A stretch of DNA of 64,000 bases from Mucilaginibacter sp. PPCGB 2223 (lineage in GTDB: Bacteria > Bacteroidota > Bacteroidia > Sphingobacteriales > Sphingobacteriaceae): the NCBI RefSeq assembly GCF_001705515.1, contig NZ_MDJS01000002.1, positions 124,001-188,000 of the forward strand, in the 5' to 3' direction. Positions 59,018 to 64,000 of the stretch are shown here, in pieces. Both the position numbers and the translations under genes were made by a program. Below the pieces are notes generated by a model. The model did no database searches. It saw only the letters and a program-made list of their open reading frames with translations, and was not told the origin of the DNA. The first letter of the stretch is position 1. The number at the start of each line of letters is the position of its first letter.

Positions 59018-59545
59018 ATGACAACAAAATGGAAAATCGACCCTGCACACAGTGAAGTGCAGTTTAAGGTAAAGCACCTGATGATTACGACTATTACCGG
59101 GTACTTCCATTCGTACAACCTGGAAGTATTGACCGATGGCGATGATTTTACAACCGCGTCCGAAATTGAATTTACTGCCGACGTTGATTCGATCAGCACC
59201 AAAAATGATCAGCGCGATGCACATTTAAAATCGGCAGAGTTTTTTAATGCCCAGCAGCATGTGCTGATCAGTTTCAGTGGCAGAAAGTTTGAGCCCGATG
59301 CAGATGAATACCTGCTCCGTGGCGACCTGACCATCAAAGGTGTTACCAAACCTATTGTGCTTCATGTAGATTTTGGCGGCATTGTAACAGACCCGTATAA
59401 TCAAACCAAGGCAGGATTTACTGTAACCGGTAAAATAAGCCGCAAAGAGTTCGGGCTGACATGGGATGCAGTAACAGAAGCGGGGCAAATTGTGGTAAGC
59501 GACGAGATTCGCATCAATTGTGATATTCAATTAATTAAATCTTAA
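59018..59545 (+). CDS. YceI-family lipid-binding protein
   Basis: The protein has 175 residues. The frame opens 17 codons earlier, but ATG 59018 starts exactly at the family's N-terminus 'TTKWKIDPAHSEVQFKVKHLMITTITGYF'. Other YceI blocks are 'SISTKNDQRDAHLKSAEFFNAQQHVLISFSG' and 'YLLRGDLTIKGVTKPIVLHVDFGG', then 'KISRKEFGLTWD'. YceI proteins are lipocalin-like barrels that bind polyisoprenoids or fatty acids and respond to stress or alkaline pH. There is no signal peptide here, so it is probably cytoplasmic. It is divergent from the second kinase operon and shares its operator region. Confidence 0.92.
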   Translation: MTTKWKIDPAHSEVQFKVKHLMITTITGYFHSYNLEVLTDGDDFTTASEIEFTADVDSISTKNDQRDAHLKSAEFFNAQQHVLISFSGRKFEPDADEYLLRGDLTIKGVTKPIVLHVDFGGIVTDPYNQTKAGFTVTGKISRKEFGLTWDAVTEAGQIVVSDEIRINCDIQLIKS

Positions 59546-59666
59546 TATTCACACGCAGCAGGCGGGTAGCATGAAAAGGCTTTATTATATCATAATGGCA
59601 TACCTGATGTCAGGAAGGTTCAAAAAGTATTGATGCGAAGGCTTGTTAGCTTAATTACCTATACTC

Positions 59667-60446
59667 ATGAAAAATCAACTAACTTTCGAAAGGCTGTTCA
59701 TCTTAATGGCAGCTGTTTTATTTTTAACGATGATATGCATCGATAGCTTTGGACAAGCAAAAACCCCGGTAAAAAATATCGTGATCGTTCATGGAGCTTT
59801 CGCGGATGCATCCGGATGGGAAGCAGTTTATAAAATCCTGAAAAAAGACGGTTATAACGTTACCCTCGTGCAAAATCCTTTAACATCGCTCGAAGACGAT
59901 GTGGCCGCCGTTAACCTTGCGCTTGACAAAATGGATGGCCCGGTTGTATTAGTGGGGCACTCGTGGGGAGGGGCGGTTATTACTCAGGCAGGTATTTCAC
60001 CCAAAGTGGCGGGACTGGTTTATGTGGCCGCATTTGTGCCCGAACAGGGGGAGACCGCCATTGGCCTGCTCCAATCGGGGCCCCCGCTACCGGTTAATGG
60101 TATTTTACCACCCGATGAAAAAGGGATAGTTTATTTTGATAAAGCAAAGTTTAAAGAGTGTTTTGCTGCCGAACAAACCGACGACAAAGCAAGTTTTATG
60201 GCCGACTCTCAACAACCCATTGCTGTCAAATCGTTTTTAACACCTCTAACAGAAGCCGCCTGGAAAAGCAAGCCCTCGTACGCTATAGTAGCTACCGAAG
60301 ATAAAAGTATTAACCCTGTGCTTGAGCGTACTATGTACAAACGCGCAGGTTCGGTAGTAACCGAATTGAAAGGGAGCCATACGCTTTACATGTCGCAGGC
60401 TAAAGCTGTCGCCGCTGTTATTGAAAATGCCGCCGGTCATCTTTGA
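59667..60446 (+). CDS. Exported alpha/beta hydrolase (Ser nucleophile)
   Basis: The 259 residues include a signal peptide or anchor (LFILMAAVLFLTMICIDSFGQA). Motifs: 'NIVIVHGAFADASGW', nucleophile elbow 'VGHSWGG' (Ser99), acid in 'VATEDKSINP', His in 'LKGSHTLYMSQ'. It is of the small esterase / 'alpha/beta fold hydrolase' type often encoded beside YceI and DoxX genes in stress clusters. It follows the YceI gene by 121 bp. TGGCATACCTGATGT at 59596-59610 has a good -24 half but a poor -12 half. A terminator with a GTACGT loop follows. Confidence 0.88.
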   Translation: MKNQLTFERLFILMAAVLFLTMICIDSFGQAKTPVKNIVIVHGAFADASGWEAVYKILKKDGYNVTLVQNPLTSLEDDVAAVNLALDKMDGPVVLVGHSWGGAVITQAGISPKVAGLVYVAAFVPEQGETAIGLLQSGPPLPVNGILPPDEKGIVYFDKAKFKECFAAEQTDDKASFMADSQQPIAVKSFLTPLTEAAWKSKPSYAIVATEDKSINPVLERTMYKRAGSVVTELKGSHTLYMSQAKAVAAVIENAAGHL

Positions 60447-61008
60447 TCAGAGTATCCTTGCTCAGTTTTATTGCGATCGCAAAAACGCGGTTCCTGTACG
60501 TAGGAGCTGCGCTTTTGTTTGATGGGTAAATGAAATAAATAGAGTTGGCGTGGTGTTAAATGACGCTGTTTAAGCCGATTTGAGTCCGAATGATACGAAC
60601 AATGAAAGCAAGAACTCTGTTTAATTTAGGCAAGAGGGTAAGGGGATACAATTTATTTTACCTCAAAAAAAGGGCCTCCTGGTTCAGATACACTTGCCAG
60701 ATATAGTGTAGTATTACTCCAAAGATGCAGCCGGCAACACCTCTGATTCGGGTACCTTTCAGTTTAGCGTGAAGTAGGACGACGATATGTGTGGCCAAAA
60801 CAAATTCACAATTGGGTCTACCCGAAACAAAGTTTCTGTATACAGTATCAGGCGAATCAGAATGATAACCGATGTAAGCTGGTTTGCATTGTAAAAAACA
60901 ACAAGGCCACCGGGCGGCGGCCATTGTTGTTTCGGGCATAAGCCACTAACCAATTATTAACTGTATGAAGAGACAAGCATAAGTCAGAACCCAAAAAATC
61001 GGCTGATA
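60447..61008. other. Spacer with decayed sequence
   Basis: 562 bp between convergent units. Besides the terminator it holds AGTTTCTGTATACAG at 60831-60845, identical to 15 bases of the tRNA-Arg terminator copies. A minus-strand frame 60658-60939 (93 codons, Cys/Arg-rich) runs across this repeat and has no family resemblance; I do not count it as a gene. Confidence 0.55.
60486..60520 (+). terminator. Terminator of the YceI / hydrolase unit
   Basis: CGCGGTTCCT / AGGAGCTGCG (10 bp, two wobble pairs) with loop GTACGT, then CTTTTGTTT. It resembles the tRNA-Arg terminator in sequence (AACGC-G-TTCCTGTA...AGGAGCTGCG). Confidence 0.8.
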
Positions 61009-62304
61009 CTAATTAGCCGGAACAAGACTGTTTAAATAGCTTTCAAGATTGGTATAACCCGATTTGCCGGCCATCAGGTTAGCATCTTTCGCATTTTTCG
61101 GATCAAGGCCATGAGCGGTTTCCCAATCATCGGGTATACCATCACCGTCCGAATCCTGTGGCGACCTGGCTGGCTTAATTTTTCCCTGCCCACCTGCCTC
61201 GGCCTCGGTTTTAAATATTTTACCTTCTTTGCCTAACGAACGGAGATAGCCGATGATACGGTTATCAATCTCATCCCTGTGCAGCGATGCCCCGGCACCT
61301 GTCAGTACTTTTTGATAAGCAACTTCGGCCTCATCAACTTTTACATCCAGCTTAAAGTTGGGCTTGTGTTGCAGGGTTGCGCCTTTTAACGAGTTGGAGT
61401 CGACGATGATGGCGGGTTTTACGTGCTTGCTTACGAAATCCGTGTCGCTTACAGGCCTGCCGTTCAAAATGCCGTCTTTATTCATGTCGATATAGTTGCC
61501 ACGCTGGTAAACATGATCGGTTGTAGTGAACATTCCCAAAAAGGCATGGCCTGAATTGGGCCCGGCAATAAAATAATTGCCGATCACATCCTGGTAGTGG
61601 TTAGCACCTGAGTGCCCGCCCACAAGGCCGTTTACGCCCCAGTTGTATACCACGTTGTTGATATATTCGATACCTGCTTTTGCTTTGGGGTTGCGGCTGT
61701 GATTGTCTATCCATAAGCAATGGTGTACGGTTACGTTGTGGGGGTCTTCGAACAATGCACCAAAGCGTTGCGGGTCTATGGGTTCGCCGATAAGGCAATA
61801 TTGTAAAGTAATGTTTGACGTACCCTTGATGTGAAAGTTATCCCAGCGGCCCCATTCGACGGTTACGTGGTCAAATATTACGTCTTTGGCGTTATCCGCG
61901 GTCACTGTACAGGCGCCGCGGGGCATATTGATGCTGCCCCTGAAGCGTACATACCTGATGATGCTGCTGTCGGCAAAACCGACACCGGTGCCATAAACCA
62001 CAATCCCATCCCCCGGCGCAGTTTGGCCCGCTACGGTTATACGCGGTTTAGCGGCAATTTTGCTTTTGATATTGATTACACCTGCCACATCAAAAACCAC
62101 TGTGCGCCCGGGTACGCTCACCGCATCGCGGAAAGAACCGGAGCCGGAATCGTCGAGGTTGGTTACATGATAAACCTGCCCGCCGCGGCCACCCGTGGCA
62201 AATCTGCCAAAGCCTTCGGCGCCCGGGAAAGCGAGCTGCTGGGCATAGCTAAATAAAGCGAACAAACTAAAAAAAGCGGTAATATGTATTCTACGGTAGA
62301 TCAT
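61009..62304 (-). CDS. Secreted pectate lyase-like polysaccharide lyase (PL1 type)
   Basis: The 431 residues include a signal peptide (ending FSYAQ). The mature N-terminus is 'LAFPGAEGFGRFATGGRGGQVYHVTNLDDSGSGSFRDAV', typical of Bacteroidota pectate lyases, followed by a right-handed beta-helix ('IIRYVRFRGSINMP', 'DAKDVIFDHVTVEWGRWDNFHIKGTSNITLQYCLI', 'HHCLWIDNHSRNPKAKAGIEYINNVVYNWG'). A C-terminal calcium-type motif 'DSDGDGIPDDWETAHGLDP' is common in secreted lyases of this phylum. It cleaves de-esterified pectin by beta-elimination. It lies 28 bp after a SusD gene on the same strand, so it belongs to a pectin utilisation locus extending past the window end. Confidence 0.92.
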   Translation of the reverse strand: MIYRRIHITAFFSLFALFSYAQQLAFPGAEGFGRFATGGRGGQVYHVTNLDDSGSGSFRDAVSVPGRTVVFDVAGVINIKSKIAAKPRITVAGQTAPGDGIVVYGTGVGFADSSIIRYVRFRGSINMPRGACTVTADNAKDVIFDHVTVEWGRWDNFHIKGTSNITLQYCLIGEPIDPQRFGALFEDPHNVTVHHCLWIDNHSRNPKAKAGIEYINNVVYNWGVNGLVGGHSGANHYQDVIGNYFIAGPNSGHAFLGMFTTTDHVYQRGNYIDMNKDGILNGRPVSDTDFVSKHVKPAIIVDSNSLKGATLQHKPNFKLDVKVDEAEVAYQKVLTGAGASLHRDEIDNRIIGYLRSLGKEGKIFKTEAEAGGQGKIKPARSPQDSDGDGIPDDWETAHGLDPKNAKDANLMAGKSGYTNLESYLNSLVPAN

Positions 62305-62332
62305 AAGTGCTTATAACAATGTTTATTAATTA

Positions 62333-64000
62333 CTATTGCCATTTAAACGGCAGGTACCAGTTTGCCTTATCAGCCAGGCGCGCCCTCACCGCTGCTGCAT
62401 CGCTGCTATTTCCGGCCGCGTCGAATTTTGCGCCTATCTTGTTGGCCAGGTAGTTAGGGTCGGTTGTCTGGCGCCTTAAGGCTATGCGCAGCAAATCTGC
62501 CCAGCGATAGCCCTCGTAAGCCATTTCAAGCGCATCTTCGTTAACGATCTTATTTTCGGTATCGGTAACCAGGTTAGCAGGGTCAAACGTCACGCTCTGA
62601 TCGACCGCCCTGCCTCGGATACCGATATTGCGGTACCAGTTGCCGTTTACCGTTCCCTTCGAAGCATCGAAATTAAACGGATAGGTATCGTTAACGCCAT
62701 TGTAAGTAGATATTTTAGTTGGCAGGTCGGTGTACAAGCCCTGGTTAATTAGCGCCCCGGCAAGCTGGTTGCGGCCCTGCAGGTTAGCTGCCTCGGCGTA
62801 TCTCAGGTGAAGCGTTGCGGCCCTGTACAATATCCAGATACCGGTTTTTGTAGTAAGCGGTGTTAAGGGGTTATAAGTAGCGGTGTATTTCAAAACTTCA
62901 GGCTTACCGTTGTTTATTTTGTACGATGCGTTCGGCCCGCGGCGGTCGCCTATGCTGCCATCGGCGCGTAGCTGGTTGTCCCAGTTTGCAATCGAAAGCG
63001 CCGAAGGTTTTACCAAGTAACCTGCAGATGCCGAGAACAGGTTGATGAATGGATTTGTACCATAATTCTGATCGAGCGGCAATACCCACATCCTTTCAAA
63101 GCTGGTTTCGGACTCACCAATGATGTTGGAAAAGATATTTTGCCATGGGTTTACCGTGCCGGTGGTTAACAAAGTGTTACGGCCGCTATTGTCGTTCCCT
63201 ACCCGGTAGGTATCGTACAGGCTGATGCTGAAATCGGAGGATGACACGTTGGTGCTTGCTGTTTCCATCGCGTCTTTATAGTAAGAAGATGCGATGAGGT
63301 AGTTACCTTTCCATAAATTCAGATCGCCCAGAAAGCTGCGGCGGTGAATAAAGAATTTAGATACACCATCCCTGATCGGGTAAGTGCTGGTTGCCATAAT
63401 CAGGGTTGGGCTGGCTGCGGATGTGTTTTGATCGAGGTATTGTTTTGGGATGGTGTTGGTGAACGCGATCAGCTGATCAAGTAACTGGTCGAAGTTGATA
63501 CGCGGGAACTTCGAAACATCCGCCAGGTCGTTTACGTTGGCAATCGGGTCGGTAACGTAAGGGATATTGCCATAGTGTATACCGAGCTGCAGGTACATCC
63601 AGCTGCGCAGGATGCCGATATCGGCGTATCGCTGATAGTATTCAGGATCGGCGAGCAATTTTTTCTGGTGCATGACGGTAAAGTTGGCCAGCGCATCATT
63701 ACAGTTATTGATCACCTTATAAAATGGCCGCGGGTCGGCATACGGATTATCGGGTGTTACCGTGTGTGTGCTCAACTGCTTCAGGTAGGTATCCGAGTTC
63801 AGGGTAACGTCGAGCAGGTCGCCGCGCAGCTCGTTTAACAATACGTATTTATCGGCAAGGCCAACAAACTGGCCGTAGATACCCAGGATAACGCCATCGG
63901 CATCGTAGATGCTTTGGTACATCTGGCTTTGTTGCAGGGCATCTTCAGGTTGTATATCAAAGGTTTTTTTGCAGGAGAGCATACTGCCCATGCACAGCAC
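62333..64000 (-). CDS. SusD/RagB-family lipoprotein, 5' end outside window
   Basis: At least 555 residues are visible. The lipobox 'GSMLSC' followed by KKTFDIQPEDAL lies right at the window edge, so the rest of the signal peptide and the true start are upstream. SusD signatures: 'YQSIYDADGVILGIYGQFVG', 'ILRSWMYLQLGIHYGNIPYVTDPI', 'LHLRYAEAANLQGRNQLAGALINQGL', 'ALEMAYEGYRWADLLRIALRR' and the terminal 'KANWYLPFKWQ'. A SusC partner is expected beyond the edge. With the pectate lyase downstream it forms part of a pectin-targeting uptake locus. Confidence 0.92.
   Translation of the reverse strand: MLCMGSMLSCKKTFDIQPEDALQQSQMYQSIYDADGVILGIYGQFVGLADKYVLLNELRGDLLDVTLNSDTYLKQLSTHTVTPDNPYADPRPFYKVINNCNDALANFTVMHQKKLLADPEYYQRYADIGILRSWMYLQLGIHYGNIPYVTDPIANVNDLADVSKFPRINFDQLLDQLIAFTNTIPKQYLDQNTSAASPTLIMATSTYPIRDGVSKFFIHRRSFLGDLNLWKGNYLIASSYYKDAMETASTNVSSSDFSISLYDTYRVGNDNSGRNTLLTTGTVNPWQNIFSNIIGESETSFERMWVLPLDQNYGTNPFINLFSASAGYLVKPSALSIANWDNQLRADGSIGDRRGPNASYKINNGKPEVLKYTATYNPLTPLTTKTGIWILYRAATLHLRYAEAANLQGRNQLAGALINQGLYTDLPTKISTYNGVNDTYPFNFDASKGTVNGNWYRNIGIRGRAVDQSVTFDPANLVTDTENKIVNEDALEMAYEGYRWADLLRIALRRQTTDPNYLANKIGAKFDAAGNSSDAAAVRARLADKANWYLPFKWQ

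Noticed and set aside
60658..60939. 93-codon minus-strand frame in the spacer before the pectate lyase
   Set aside because: It crosses the shared AGTTTCTGTATACAG sequence, is Cys/Arg-rich without a recognisable fold, and has no promoter.

Overview
ORGANISM. The window looks like the chromosome of a Bacteroidota species of the family Sphingobacteriaceae, with Mucilaginibacter or Pedobacter the likeliest genera. The reasons are paired SusC/SusD-type outer-membrane nutrient systems, 'CarboxypepD_reg + beta-barrel' receptors, promoters of the TAnnTTTG type, few Shine-Dalgarno sequences, lipobox signal peptides, and the small intergenic repeats typical of these genomes. This assignment is inferred from gene families, not from an rRNA gene. 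|| LAYOUT. 1-3.7 kb: end of one SusC/SusD pair. 3.9-5.6 kb: an AT-rich PIN-domain gene and partner, then a repeat-rich spacer. 5.6-10.6 kb: an outer-membrane receptor and a PspC/PadR membrane-stress unit. 10.9-16.8 kb: a complete SusC / SusD-2 / DUF1735 nutrient-uptake operon. 17-21.1 kb: small secreted protein, DoxX, LD-carboxypeptidase, methionyl-tRNA synthetase, tRNA-Arg(CCT). 21.2-29.5 kb: DUF4159 protein and a MoxR-DUF58-BatA aerotolerance-type operon with two large envelope proteins. 29.5-36.5 kb: two tandem copies of a TldD/PmbA protease pair, with Tat signals only on the TldD subunits. 36.7-37.5 kb: a duplicated tRNA-Arg 3' end and a small outer-membrane protein. 37.9-60.5 kb: a signalling and stress locus. 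61-64 kb: pectate lyase and a truncated SusD, the edge of a pectin-type polysaccharide locus. || THE MOST NOTABLE SYSTEM (about 40-60 kb). Four related sensor kinases (one lacking the TPR region) and two sigma-54-dependent response regulators are present. Two complete kinase-regulator pairs face each other and enclose genes for an alginate-export-type porin, a Dps ferritin, a DUF1275 membrane protein and two small unknown proteins. A palindromic motif with core AACGATATATCGTT occurs in perfect or near-perfect form at five places, with further degenerate and everted copies. All lie in this locus, between its divergent transcription units or just upstream of the second kinase. Recognisable -24/-12 (sigma-54) promoters lie roughly 80-150 bp away from the motifs. 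The simplest reading is a self-contained regulon: TPR kinases phosphorylate NtrC-like regulators, which bind the palindromes and activate sigma-54 transcription of the kinase operons, of a secreted hydrolase/amidohydrolase operon (40.3-44.9 kb), and of porin/Dps/YceI-type stress functions. || The remaining genes look like ordinary chromosomal content. No CRISPR array, rRNA operon, transposase or integrase was seen.
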